Source: Arthrobacter sp. RIT-PI-e (GTDB taxonomy: Bacteria > Actinomycetota > Actinomycetes > Actinomycetales > Micrococcaceae). From it: a stretch of DNA of 64,000 nucleotides. Numbering within the stretch: the first letter of the stretch is position 1; each line of letters opens with the position of its first letter. This document shows positions 1 to 7,646 of the stretch, piece after piece. Below the pieces are notes generated by a model. It was not told the origin of the DNA and did not search any database. It worked only from the letters and a program-made list of their open reading frames with translations. Position numbers and translations under genes: made by a program. The DNA lies in the NCBI RefSeq assembly GCF_001187915.1, contig NZ_LGIU01000043.1, positions 1 to 64,000 of the forward strand. Reading direction: 5' to 3'.

Positions 1-203
1 CAACGGGAAAGTCGAACGCTACAACCGCACCCTCGCCGAAGAGCTCCTCTACGCCCGCGAGTGGACCTCAGAAGCACAGCGCACCAACGCGATTACCACC
101 TGGAACATCCACTACAACTACCATCGAGCACATACTGCGATCGGGAACCAACCCCCAGCCACACGCCTGCACGACAGCGTCGCCAACGTCATGACACAGA
201 ACA
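1..203 (+). mobile_element. Right end of an IS481-type insertion sequence
   Basis: Read on the minus strand, the element appears to begin at 203 with TGTTCTGTGTCAT, the 5'-TGT terminus typical of this family. It abuts CCTAGG at 204-209. IS481 of Bordetella is known to target NCTAGN and duplicate it. Only one end is visible, so the inverted-repeat partner and the target duplication cannot be confirmed here. Confidence 0.6.
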
Positions 204-208
204 CCTAG
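2..208 (+). CDS. Transposase C-terminal fragment (IS481-like, DDE/rve fold)
   Basis: This is the last 68 codons of a DDE transposase; the 5' part lies outside the window. The fragment starts with NGKVERYNRTL, the region of the third catalytic acidic residue (E in KVERYNRT), and continues with W-x(3)-YN-x-HRAHTAIG and PPATRL. These are the signature end of integrase-core transposases of the IS481/IS3 superfamily. The end at an NCTAGN-like site favours IS481. The TAG stop lies within the CTAG target, so the element borrows its stop codon from host DNA. The adjoining gene converges on it and overlaps by three bases. The assignment to a transposase is secure; the exact IS family is an inference. 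Confidence 0.85.
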   Translation, partial: NGKVERYNRTLAEELLYAREWTSEAQRTNAITTWNIHYNYHRAHTAIGNQPPATRLHDSVANVMTQNT

Positions 209-1362
209 GTGGAGCGCAGCGACTCCAGGTACCGCGTCTGCTCGGCCTCCTGCGCGCGCTTCGAGCGTTCGCGCCGGGCCCGGGTGGGCCAGGTGAGCAC
301 GAGCGTCAGGAGCGTCGCCACCGCCACCAGGAGCCCCACGACGACGGCGGAGTCCGTCCAGAACTGCTCGGGGAACAGGCGGATCAGGGTGTCGTCCACG
401 CGGAACGTCCACGTACCCTCCGGGAAGAAGAGTGCGTGCACCTGGGTGAAGAACGTCTCCCACGCGGTGACCGCGAGGACGGCGAGCGCCGCGATCCCCA
501 CGAGGGTGATCACCGCACCGGCGAACAGTGCGCGGCGGATCCCGCCCTTGTACCGCCGGGCCAGGTGGATGCAGGCGAGGACGGCCAGCACGAACATCAC
601 CAGGGCCACGGCGAAGGCCACCCCCAGCACGCCCTTCACGTCCGCCATGTGCCCCACCTCGGTCCCGAGGAACAGCGGGGCGCCGTCGGGGGTGGTGAGG
701 TCCCCGAGGTAGCGCGGTGGTGCGAAGTTCAGCACGTAGTCCAGGGCGTAGGAGCCGTAGGTCATGCGGTCCTCGAGCGAGAACCCGAAGCGGTCCGCGG
801 GGAACCCGGGCCGGTTGTACTCGATCCACAGGAACGACGACGTCGCCACGGCCCGCACGGCGGCGGCGAGCACGATCACCGGGAAGAACAGGGCCACCAC
901 CACCTGGAGGAAGCGGGAGAAGGGCGGCCTCGCCGTGATGACGCCGTCGCGGACGGCGGCACGCCGTGCGGCGTCGCGGTACAGGGCGGGGTCGGCGGTG
1001 GGCGGGCGCTCGCCGGCGGGCGCCGGGACGGGAGCCGCGGGAGGTGCATCACCCGCACTGCCGGTCCGGGGGGAGGCGACGTCGGCGGCGGCTGCGTCCG
1101 GGGGGGAACCGGCCACCGGCCCCCAGGCTGCGGAGGAGCCTGCGGGACCCGCCGGGGCTGTACCGCCGTCGGACTCCGGAACAGGAGGTGCGGTGACTGC
1201 GCCACCGGGGGTCGGCGTCGCCGCGTCTCCGGCCGCAGCGGGTGCCCCGGCACCTGCGCCGTGGCTCCCGGCGGTGGTGGAGGACGAGCCGGTGGTCACC
1301 GGCTCCGTCTCGGGAACCTGTTCGTCCGGGCCTGCCGGCGGGGTGCTGCGGGAATCTGCCAC
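205..1362 (-). CDS. TIGR01906-family integral membrane protein with disordered N-terminus
   Basis: A polytopic membrane protein of unknown function. The first ~175 residues are low-complexity, rich in Ala/Pro/Gly/Ser and probably cytoplasmic. Four hydrophobic segments follow, beginning FLQVVVALFFPVIVLAA, GVLGVAFAVALVMFVLA, ALFAGAVITLVGIAALA and SAVVVGLLVAVATLL, with a large loop holding the family-like YGSYALDYVLNFAPPRYLGDL. The GTG start at 1362 is chosen for its GAGGAGA Shine-Dalgarno about seven bases upstream; an open frame extends further up to 1458. The stop codon lies inside the CTAG at the IS junction, so the native C-terminus may have been spared or trimmed by a few residues. No function is assigned. 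Confidence 0.75.
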   Translation of the reverse strand: MADSRSTPPAGPDEQVPETEPVTTGSSSTTAGSHGAGAGAPAAAGDAATPTPGGAVTAPPVPESDGGTAPAGPAGSSAAWGPVAGSPPDAAAADVASPRTGSAGDAPPAAPVPAPAGERPPTADPALYRDAARRAAVRDGVITARPPFSRFLQVVVALFFPVIVLAAAVRAVATSSFLWIEYNRPGFPADRFGFSLEDRMTYGSYALDYVLNFAPPRYLGDLTTPDGAPLFLGTEVGHMADVKGVLGVAFAVALVMFVLAVLACIHLARRYKGGIRRALFAGAVITLVGIAALAVLAVTAWETFFTQVHALFFPEGTWTFRVDDTLIRLFPEQFWTDSAVVVGLLVAVATLLTLVLTWPTRARRERSKRAQEAEQTRYLESLRST

Positions 1363-1555
1363 TGCGCTGTCTCCTCGTGAGGTGCTCGCCGGCACTGGAC
1401 CCGGCGCGTCCGACACTACCGGCCCGCCGCACACTCCGCCCGTCGGCCCCCGCCCCACCCCGTGCCGGGCGAGAGCGTGCGCCGCCCGGTGAGCCGCGGT
1501 CGGACGGTGACGATCGGGCAGGGACGATCGGGCAGGGACGATCGGTCAGGGACGC

Positions 1556-2548
1556 TCAGGCGGTGACGACGGCGTCCCCGCGGTCGGCCACACCGAGGTC
1601 GCCCCGGTGGCCGGCGGCCACGGCCCGCCGGCCGAGCACCAGCGTGTACACCCAGTAGGCGGCGAAGACGAGGAGGCCGATGGTGATGCGCGCCCAGGTG
1701 GGCAGCGGGCTCGGCGTCACGAAACCCTCCACCAGCCCGGACACCAGGAGCACCAGGACCAGCCCCAGCGCCACCGTGATGAGGGCACGGCCCTCCTCGG
1801 CCAACGCCACCGAACGCGGCCTCCGACCGGGCGCCACCCAGGCCCAGAAGATGCGCAGACCCGCCGCGGTGGCGATGAAGATGGCGGTGAGCTCCATGAA
1901 ACCGTGCGGCAGGATGTAGGCGAAGAACACGTCGAGGCGGTCGTAGGAGGCCATCATGCCCGCCGCCATCCCGATGCCCTGGGCGTTCTGGTACAGGATG
2001 AACGCCGGCCAGATCCCCGTGACGCCGAAGGCGACGGCCTGGAGCGCGATCCACGCGTTGTTCGTCCAGACGAGTCCGGCGAAGGAGGCCGCCGGGTTCT
2101 CCGAGTAGTAGTCCACGAAGTCCTCCTCCACGTAGCGCCGGAGGTCCTCGTCGGGTCCGATCGCCTGGATCACGCCCGGCGTCTGCACCACCCACATCCC
2201 GTACAGCCAGGTCACCAGGAGGAAGACGAGGCCGACCACGACGGTGAGCCACCGGATCCGGTAGAAGGCCGCCGGCAGGGAGTGGACGAAGAAGCCGGCC
2301 ATGTCCTCCATGGCGTTGGAGCGGGCGCCGGTGAAACGGGTGCGGGCCCGCGAGAGCCGGGTGGAGAGGGAACCGGACACGGCGCTCTCGGGATCCACGG
2401 ACCGCAGGACGGACAGATGGGTGGACACCCGCTGGTAGAGCACCAGCAGTTCGTCGGCCTCCGCGCCGTCGAGCCTGCGCCGGCCCACCAGCTCGTCCAG
2501 CCGCTGCCAGTCGCCGCGGTGCACGGCGATGAAAGCATCCACATCCAT
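1556..2548 (-). CDS. Stage II sporulation protein M (SpoIIM/DUF95) family membrane protein
   Basis: A 330-residue protein. It has a soluble N-terminal segment of ~100 residues (starting MDVDAFIAVHRGDW, with a helical stretch YQRVSTHLSVLR) followed by several transmembrane helices and the DUF95-type motif FILPHGFMELTAIFIA-like ILPHGFMELTAIFIATAA. In non-sporulating actinobacteria this family accompanies RDD proteins and MoxR/DUF58 genes. An RDD gene lies divergently here, matching that association. Its cellular role is not established. The ATG at 2548 has TAGGGT exactly at -12 to -7, suggesting a leaderless transcript. Confidence 0.85.
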   Translation of the reverse strand: MDVDAFIAVHRGDWQRLDELVGRRRLDGAEADELLVLYQRVSTHLSVLRSVDPESAVSGSLSTRLSRARTRFTGARSNAMEDMAGFFVHSLPAAFYRIRWLTVVVGLVFLLVTWLYGMWVVQTPGVIQAIGPDEDLRRYVEEDFVDYYSENPAASFAGLVWTNNAWIALQAVAFGVTGIWPAFILYQNAQGIGMAAGMMASYDRLDVFFAYILPHGFMELTAIFIATAAGLRIFWAWVAPGRRPRSVALAEEGRALITVALGLVLVLLVSGLVEGFVTPSPLPTWARITIGLLVFAAYWVYTLVLGRRAVAAGHRGDLGVADRGDAVVTA

Positions 2549-2554
2549 GCGTTC

Positions 2555-2560
2555 ACCCTA
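2555..2560 (-). promoter_or_regulatory. Candidate leaderless -10 element of spoIIM-like gene
   Basis: TAGGGT, then six bases (GAACGC), then ATG. This spacing puts transcription initiation at or next to the start codon. Confidence 0.5.
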
Positions 2561-2735
2561 TAGTCACGGCTCCCCTCCCGGGCGTAGCCGCGGCGCTCCC
2601 GGGCGGGGCCCCCGGCCCAGGACCGGACCACCGGGGTCGATCACCGGCGGGCATACCGCGCGGCGGACCGCTCCGGCGCTAGGCTGGTCGGAGCGTCGAG
2701 GGGACGGGCACCGGAGGAACCGGGAGGGGAGCACC

Positions 2736-3536
2736 ATGAGTTCGATCGTGACCGGCGAGGCGGTGGTGCTCGAGCTCAGACCGGCCGGTTTCGCCGCGCG
2801 CGGGCTGAGCATCCTGATCGACATCGTGGCGCAGATCGTCCTCGCGATCCTGCTGGTGCTCCTGATCGGCAACGTGCTCGGCGGTGCCCTGGACCCGGCG
2901 CTCACCGGCGCGGTGGTGCTGATCAGCGTCGTCCTGCTCCTGCTGGTGATCCCCGTGACCGTGGAGACCCTCACCCGCGGGAAGTCCCTCGGCCGCCTCG
3001 TGACGGGCCTGCGGATCGTGCGCGACGACGGCGGTGCCATCCGCTTCCGCCACGCCTTCATCCGCGGCATGCTGGCGATCCTCGAGATCTACATCCTCGC
3101 GGGATCCCTGGCCTTCCTCGTCTCCCTGTTCAACGAGCGCTCCAAGCGCCTCGGGGACCTCCTGGCCGGCACCTACGCCATGCGGGAGCGCGTGGTGGTG
3201 CGTCCGCGTGCACTGGCCGTGCTTCCACCGCGCCTCACCCCGTGGGCGGCGACGGCGGACATCGGGCGCCTCCCGGACCCGCTGGCCCGCCGGATGTCGC
3301 AGTTCCTCGCGCAGGCCCCGCGGCTCACCCCGCAGGCACGCCACACGCTGTCGGTGGAGCTCGCCGCCGAGGCCGCGCAGCACGTGTCCCCTCCCCCGCC
3401 GGAGGGGACACGTCCGGAGGAGTTCCTGCACGGGGTGATCGCCTCGCGCCGGGACCGCGACTACGCGGCGATGATGCGGCAGCGCGAGCGCTCCGAGGCC
3501 ACGGCGGAGCGGCTCCACCGGCTGCCGTTCGGGTGA
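2736..3536 (+). CDS. RDD family membrane protein
   Basis: A 266-residue protein with an RDD domain in the first ~150 residues. The signature Arg and Asp residues appear in RPAGFAARGLSILIDIVAQ, and a third conserved element is GKSLGRLVTGLRIVRDDGG. Hydrophobic helices sit around residues 23-50, 55-80 and 115-135. The last ~100 residues are charged and soluble. The ATG at 2736 is preceded by GGGAGGGGAG. RDD proteins are proposed transport-related or membrane-remodelling proteins, but function here is unknown. The divergent SpoIIM-like neighbour is the usual partner. A TAGGCT about 55 bases upstream could be the -10 of a leadered transcript. Confidence 0.88.
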   Translation: MSSIVTGEAVVLELRPAGFAARGLSILIDIVAQIVLAILLVLLIGNVLGGALDPALTGAVVLISVVLLLLVIPVTVETLTRGKSLGRLVTGLRIVRDDGGAIRFRHAFIRGMLAILEIYILAGSLAFLVSLFNERSKRLGDLLAGTYAMRERVVVRPRALAVLPPRLTPWAATADIGRLPDPLARRMSQFLAQAPRLTPQARHTLSVELAAEAAQHVSPPPPEGTRPEEFLHGVIASRRDRDYAAMMRQRERSEATAERLHRLPFG

Positions 3537-3561
3537 TGCGCACCTGACCGTGCCGCCCCGG

Positions 3562-4881
3562 TCAGGGCTGGCTGGTCCATTCCTCCCAGGGTACATTCCA
3601 GTCCCCGAAGCCGTCCTCCACGTACATGGGCCCGTAGTCCGTGTTGAGGATCTGCACCACGTCCCCCGGACCGAAGGTGTCGTAGAAGTACGCGGCACCC
3701 TCCGGGGACATCCCCACGCAGCCGTGGGACACGTTGATGCTGCCCAGGGCCACCTGCGCCGCGGGGAGGGCCTCATGGACGAACGCCCCGCCCTTGCTCA
3801 GCCTGCTCGCGTGCTGCACCACGGTGGGCGGGTAGTAGGCGGCGTCGCCGGGCTCCAGACCGATCGACTCGGCGGTGAACCGCGTGGACGCGTACTTTTC
3901 CATGACCACCATGTACCCCTCGGTGGACGGCCACTCCTCGGTACCGAGCGTGATGGGGAACGTGCGGGTCAGCTTCCCGTCGATGTACACCTCCATGGTC
4001 TTGGTGAGGTTGTCCACCACGGCCAGGCGCGTGTCGTGCGTCCTGACGGTCAGCGTGCTGTCGCCGTTGCCGATCATGCCGTTGCCGAAGTCCACGCCGA
4101 ACAGGTCGGTGTCCACGGTGATGGTGCTGTTCGGGGCCCAGAACTCCTCGGGGCGGTACCGCACCTTCGTGTCGGAGATCCAGTAGAACGCACCGGGCTG
4201 GGCACTCGTGCTGGTCACCGTGATGGCGGCCTCCACGGCGTCGCGCTCGGTCACGGGCTCGCTGAAGGTGAACTCGAGCGGCTGCCCGGTCCCCACCGTG
4301 CTGCCGTCCCGGGGGAACATCGCGGCGTCCGCCTCGTTGGCCGGTTCCACGGTGGTGAACCCGGAGGTCCCGCTCCGGCTCTGCCCGTCCGCGTTCCGCA
4401 CCGTGTAGGAGAACGTGTAGCCGGTGTCGAAGGCGAGCCGCTCGGTGGCCACCCAGCCGGCGCCGTCCTCGGAGACCGTCCCGGCCACGGGCGCCCCTCC
4501 CGTGTCCGGGATCAGCGTGATGTCCTCCAGCGTGCCGCCCGTGACCGTCACGGCCGGCCGGGTCACGGGATTGACGCCGGAGGTGTCGCCCTCGGGGCTC
4601 ACGCGCACGGCGAGCTCACCGTCCGACGCCGCGATGGACGGTTCCGCAGGAACGCCGGTGCCGTCCGGGGCGGCCTGGGCGGTGGACGACGGCGGGACGG
4701 CCGACGGCACCCCGGAGGGCGACGACGTCGGCGACGCCGTGGGGGCGCCGTCGTCCTCCGACAGCACCGACGCGACGGCCATGCCTCCCCCGAGCACCAT
4801 CACCACCGCTGCACCGGCGGCCGCGATCCTCCAACCGTGCCGGAGTCCCCTACCCACGCCGGCGTCCTGCTTCCTGCTCAT
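3562..4881 (-). CDS. L,D-transpeptidase (YkuD) with Ig-like domains
   Basis: A 439-residue cell-wall enzyme that forms 3-3 peptidoglycan cross-links. It has a basic N-terminus and one membrane segment (AAAGAAVVMVLGGGMAVASV, residues ~20-40). A Ser/Thr/Pro-rich linker and two beta-sandwich (Big/CAD-like) domains over residues ~110-300 follow, then a C-terminal YkuD domain. The catalytic block is HEALPAAQ...SHGCVGMS, with the nucleophilic Cys in SHGC; the commoner SHGCIRM is here SHGCVGM. The architecture matches mycobacterial Ldt enzymes. It is preceded by a GGGGCAGGG ribosome-binding sequence and TAGGAT about 35 bases upstream. Beta-lactam relevance is family knowledge only. Confidence 0.9.
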   Translation of the reverse strand: MSRKQDAGVGRGLRHGWRIAAAGAAVVMVLGGGMAVASVLSEDDGAPTASPTSSPSGVPSAVPPSSTAQAAPDGTGVPAEPSIAASDGELAVRVSPEGDTSGVNPVTRPAVTVTGGTLEDITLIPDTGGAPVAGTVSEDGAGWVATERLAFDTGYTFSYTVRNADGQSRSGTSGFTTVEPANEADAAMFPRDGSTVGTGQPLEFTFSEPVTERDAVEAAITVTSTSAQPGAFYWISDTKVRYRPEEFWAPNSTITVDTDLFGVDFGNGMIGNGDSTLTVRTHDTRLAVVDNLTKTMEVYIDGKLTRTFPITLGTEEWPSTEGYMVVMEKYASTRFTAESIGLEPGDAAYYPPTVVQHASRLSKGGAFVHEALPAAQVALGSINVSHGCVGMSPEGAAYFYDTFGPGDVVQILNTDYGPMYVEDGFGDWNVPWEEWTSQP

Positions 4882-5026
4882 CCCTGCCCCTCACCGTGGA
4901 TTCCCTCCGGCGATCCTACGGCGGCGCTCCCCCGCCCGGCCCCCTCCGGGGGTGCGGATCGCACAACGATTGGGTGTCATCGCTCCCCGGCGTGTCGGAA
5001 CCGCTCCGGGCTCTGCGGAGATCGCG

Positions 5027-5599
5027 TCAGGATGCCGTGATCCGTGCGATCGCGGTCCGCACCTCGTGTGGGTCGCGGGTTCTGGAATCGAGGGCGCGGT
5101 GGATGCTGAGACCTTCGATGAGTGCGTCGAGGAGGCGGGCGGTCTCGGGGTCGAAATGCCGCTCCAGTGCTGCGCGGCTGCGTTCCATCCATGCGGTGGT
5201 GATGGATCGGTAGGCCGGGTCACGGGCGGCGAGCGTGTAGAGCTCGTGCGACAGCACGAGTTCACGGTCATCACCGAAGACGTCGTCGAGGATGATCGCG
5301 GCCACCGCCTCCCGCGCGCCGTCGGCATCGGACGCTCCTGCCATGCGGCGTTCGAACCTGTCGCTGATACCCGTGGCGAACCGGGTCAGGGCCGCCTGGA
5401 GGAGGTCGTCCATCCCGTCGAAGTAGTAGGTCATGGCACCCAGCGGGACGCAGGCCCGGGCGGCGACCTTCCGGTGGGAGGTGCCGGTCACCCCGGAGTG
5501 TGCGATGACCTCGAGGCAGGCGTCGATGATGCGGTCGCGTCGGTCGGGGTCGTTGCGACGACCGAGCCGGGAGCCCACGGGGCGGGGCTGCTCGGACAC
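5027..5599 (-). CDS. TetR/AcrR family transcriptional regulator
   Basis: A 190-residue regulator. Its N-terminal helix-turn-helix (residues ~15-65) contains RDRIIDACLEVIAHSGV and KVAARACVPLGAMTYYFDGM, the classic TetR recognition helix ending in YYF. The all-helical C-terminal half would bind the ligand. It is the second gene of an operon, four bases after the acetyltransferase stop, and lies divergent from an MFS transporter. The 12-bp palindrome in the divergent intergenic region is the likely operator. The implied circuit is ligand-controlled export or uptake plus acetylation of a small molecule; the ligand is unknown. Confidence 0.88.
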   Translation of the reverse strand: MSEQPRPVGSRLGRRNDPDRRDRIIDACLEVIAHSGVTGTSHRKVAARACVPLGAMTYYFDGMDDLLQAALTRFATGISDRFERRMAGASDADGAREAVAAIILDDVFGDDRELVLSHELYTLAARDPAYRSITTAWMERSRAALERHFDPETARLLDALIEGLSIHRALDSRTRDPHEVRTAIARITAS

Positions 5600-5603
5600 C
5601 GGG

Positions 5604-6188
5604 TCACCCGATCGTGCGGATCACACGGGCGGGGTTGCCGACGGCGAGGACGCCGGCCGGGATGTCCCTGGTGACCACCGCACCGGCGCCGATCACCGAG
5701 TTCGCCCCGATGGTCACGCCCGGGCACACGATCACCCCGCCACCGAGCCAGACGTTGTCCCCGATGGTGATCGGCTGTCCGGCTTCGAGCTTGTCCCGTC
5801 GCAGCTGCGGATCGATCGGGTGCGTGGGCGTCAGGAGCTGGACGTTCGGTCCGATCTGGCAGTCGTCACCGATGGTGATGGCCACGACGTCCAGGGCGGT
5901 GAGGTTGTAGTTGACGAAGGTACCGGCCCCGACGCGGATGTTCTCGCCGTAGTCCACGAACAGGGGCGGGGTGATGTGGGATCCCTCCCCGAGGCCGCCC
6001 AGGAGATCCACGAGGATCTCGCGCGCCCCTGGATCACCCGCCACGTCCGCGCGGTGATAGGCATCGGCGAGCTGGACCCCGCGCCGGTGGAGCCGTCCGC
6101 TCTCGGGGTCGTCGGCGATGTAGAGGTCCCCGGCGAGCATCCGCTCCCGGTTGCTCCGGGGGTCGCCGGTGAAGTAGTCCGTGGTCAT
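5604..6188 (-). CDS. Maltose/galactoside-type O-acetyltransferase (left-handed beta-helix)
   Basis: A 194-residue acetyl-CoA-dependent sugar acetyltransferase of the LacA/Maa/NodL type. The N-terminal Mac domain (SNRERMLAGDLYIADDPE) is followed by hexapeptide repeats, including ITIGDDCQIGPNVQLLTPTH, whose TPTHP block carries the conserved catalytic His, and ITIGDNVWLGGGVIVCPGV. Length is normal for the family. The ATG at 6188 has TAGATT at -12 to -7, so it is probably leaderless. It is followed at four bases by tetR and divergent from an MFS gene, suggesting a substrate-modification and transport module. Confidence 0.9.
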   Translation of the reverse strand: MTTDYFTGDPRSNRERMLAGDLYIADDPESGRLHRRGVQLADAYHRADVAGDPGAREILVDLLGGLGEGSHITPPLFVDYGENIRVGAGTFVNYNLTALDVVAITIGDDCQIGPNVQLLTPTHPIDPQLRRDKLEAGQPITIGDNVWLGGGVIVCPGVTIGANSVIGAGAVVTRDIPAGVLAVGNPARVIRTIG

Positions 6189-6194
6189 GGGGTG

Positions 6195-6200
6195 AATCTA
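6195..6200 (-). promoter_or_regulatory. Candidate leaderless -10 element of the acetyltransferase-tetR operon
   Basis: TAGATT, then CACCCC, then ATG on the minus strand. It lies 13 bases from the palindrome at 6213-6224, so a regulator bound there would occlude this promoter. Confidence 0.55.
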
Positions 6201-6212
6201 CCCCACATCTGG

Positions 6213-6224
6213 GTACGATCGTAC
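6213..6224. promoter_or_regulatory. 12-bp perfect palindrome, candidate TetR operator
   Basis: GTACGATCGTAC is its own reverse complement. It sits in the ~110-base divergent region between the acetyltransferase-tetR operon and the MFS gene. Position and symmetry fit an autoregulatory TetR operator; binding is an inference. Confidence 0.5.
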
Positions 6225-6299
6225 ATATACCGTGTGCCGTCGTCCTCGTGAGGTGCGATGCCCACCTGTGCCGTCCCGTGAAAGGCAGCCCACCGCGCC

Positions 6300-7550
6300 G
6301 TGTACTCGCTCCTCCTCGCGATCATCTACATCGCCTTCGTCAGTCTCGGCCTCCCCGACTCCCTCGTGGGTGCCGGGTGGCCCGCGATGCAGGAGGATCT
6401 CGGTGTGCCGGTCGCGTTCGCGGGCATCCTCACCATGATCATCGCCGCCGGCACCATCGTCTCGAGTCTCGCCTCCGATCGCCTCCCCCGCCGGTTCGGC
6501 GTCGGGAGGGTCACGGCGGTCAGCGTCGGCCTGACCGCTTCGGCCCTCCTCGGGGTCTCGGTCTCCGACTCGTTCTGGATGCTGTGCCTGTGGGCGGTCC
6601 CGTACGGGCTGGGGGCGGGGGCGGTCGACGCCGCACTGAACAACTACGTGGCGCTGCACTATGCGGCGCGGCACATGAACTGGCTGCACAGCTTCTGGGG
6701 TGTGGGTGCGTCCATCAGCCCGTTCATCATGAGTCACGCCCTCACCTCGGGGTACGAGTGGTCCAGCGCCTACCGCATCGTCGGACTCGCCCAGGTGGTC
6801 CTCACCTTCGCCCTGCTCGCCGGCCTCCCGCTGTGGGGGAAGGTCCACGCCGTCGTCCCGACCGGGCGGGCCGACGCGCCGGAGGAGGGACGGGGGAACG
6901 CGGAAGGGGCCGCGGACACCAGCGGGCGTCCTGTCCCGTTCGCACGGACACTCCGGATCCCCGGGGTCCTCCTGGTCCTCACCACCTTCTTCGCGTACTG
7001 CGCACTCGAGAGCACCTCGATCCTGTGGGCGTCGACCTACCTCGTCGGTGAGCGCGGCGTCGCGACCGCCACGGCTGCCGCGTTCGCCTCCCTCTTCCTG
7101 CTGGGCATCACCGCCGGACGCGTCCTGGCGGGCTTCTTCGCCGACCGGATCGGGGACCGGCGGCTGATCCGCGGCGGCTTCGTCACGGTCGGGATCGGAG
7201 GGGTGATGCTGGCCCTGCCCCTCGAGACCGGCGTGTTCGCCCTGGCCGGACTGGTGGTCGCAGGACTCGGATCGGCCCCGATCTACCCGGCGATCATCCA
7301 CTCGACGCCGGCCAACTTCGGACGCCGGAACTCCCGGGCCGTCATCGGCCTCCAGATGGCCGCCGCCTATCTCGGCTCCACGGTGGCGCCACCGGTGTTC
7401 GGTGTCCTGTCCGCCTGGACGGGGATGTGGATCTTCCCCCTCTTCGTCATCGCCCTCGCGGCCCTGGGCCTGCTCATGTCGGAGCGCCTGAATCGCCTCG
7501 TCCGTCCCGGTGCCCACCACCCCGACGGCGAGCTGTCGGCGCGGACCTGA
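6300..7550 (+). CDS. MFS transporter (FucP/YbjJ-like)
   Basis: A 416-residue major facilitator with twelve predicted helices. TM1 is LLAIIYIAFVSLGLPDSLVG; the GLPDSLVGAGWP motif resembles sugar/FucP-like and YbjJ-type MFS proteins. A charged loop between TM6 and TM7 (GRADAPEEGRGNAEGAADT) is the usual central loop. The GTG at 6300 is the first in-frame start that keeps TM1 intact; no strong ribosome-binding site is obvious. The gene is divergent from the acetyltransferase-tetR operon across the palindrome at 6213-6224. Substrate is unknown; a sugar or small drug is plausible. Confidence 0.83.
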   Translation: MYSLLLAIIYIAFVSLGLPDSLVGAGWPAMQEDLGVPVAFAGILTMIIAAGTIVSSLASDRLPRRFGVGRVTAVSVGLTASALLGVSVSDSFWMLCLWAVPYGLGAGAVDAALNNYVALHYAARHMNWLHSFWGVGASISPFIMSHALTSGYEWSSAYRIVGLAQVVLTFALLAGLPLWGKVHAVVPTGRADAPEEGRGNAEGAADTSGRPVPFARTLRIPGVLLVLTTFFAYCALESTSILWASTYLVGERGVATATAAAFASLFLLGITAGRVLAGFFADRIGDRRLIRGGFVTVGIGGVMLALPLETGVFALAGLVVAGLGSAPIYPAIIHSTPANFGRRNSRAVIGLQMAAAYLGSTVAPPVFGVLSAWTGMWIFPLFVIALAALGLLMSERLNRLVRPGAHHPDGELSART

Positions 7551-7602
7551 CCGGAGGCACCCGCTGCGGGCGACCGGTGGCTCGATGCCACCCGTCCGAC
7601 GC

Positions 7603-7631
7603 GGGGTGGGCCCGTGGCGCGGACCCACCCC
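7603..7631. terminator. Bidirectional hairpin between MFS gene and ahcY
   Basis: GGGGTGGGCCCG pairs with CGGACCCACCCC with one mismatch around a 5-base loop, between two convergent genes. There is no clear T tract, as is usual in actinobacteria. Confidence 0.45.
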
Positions 7632-7646
7632 TTCCGGCCTCGGCGA

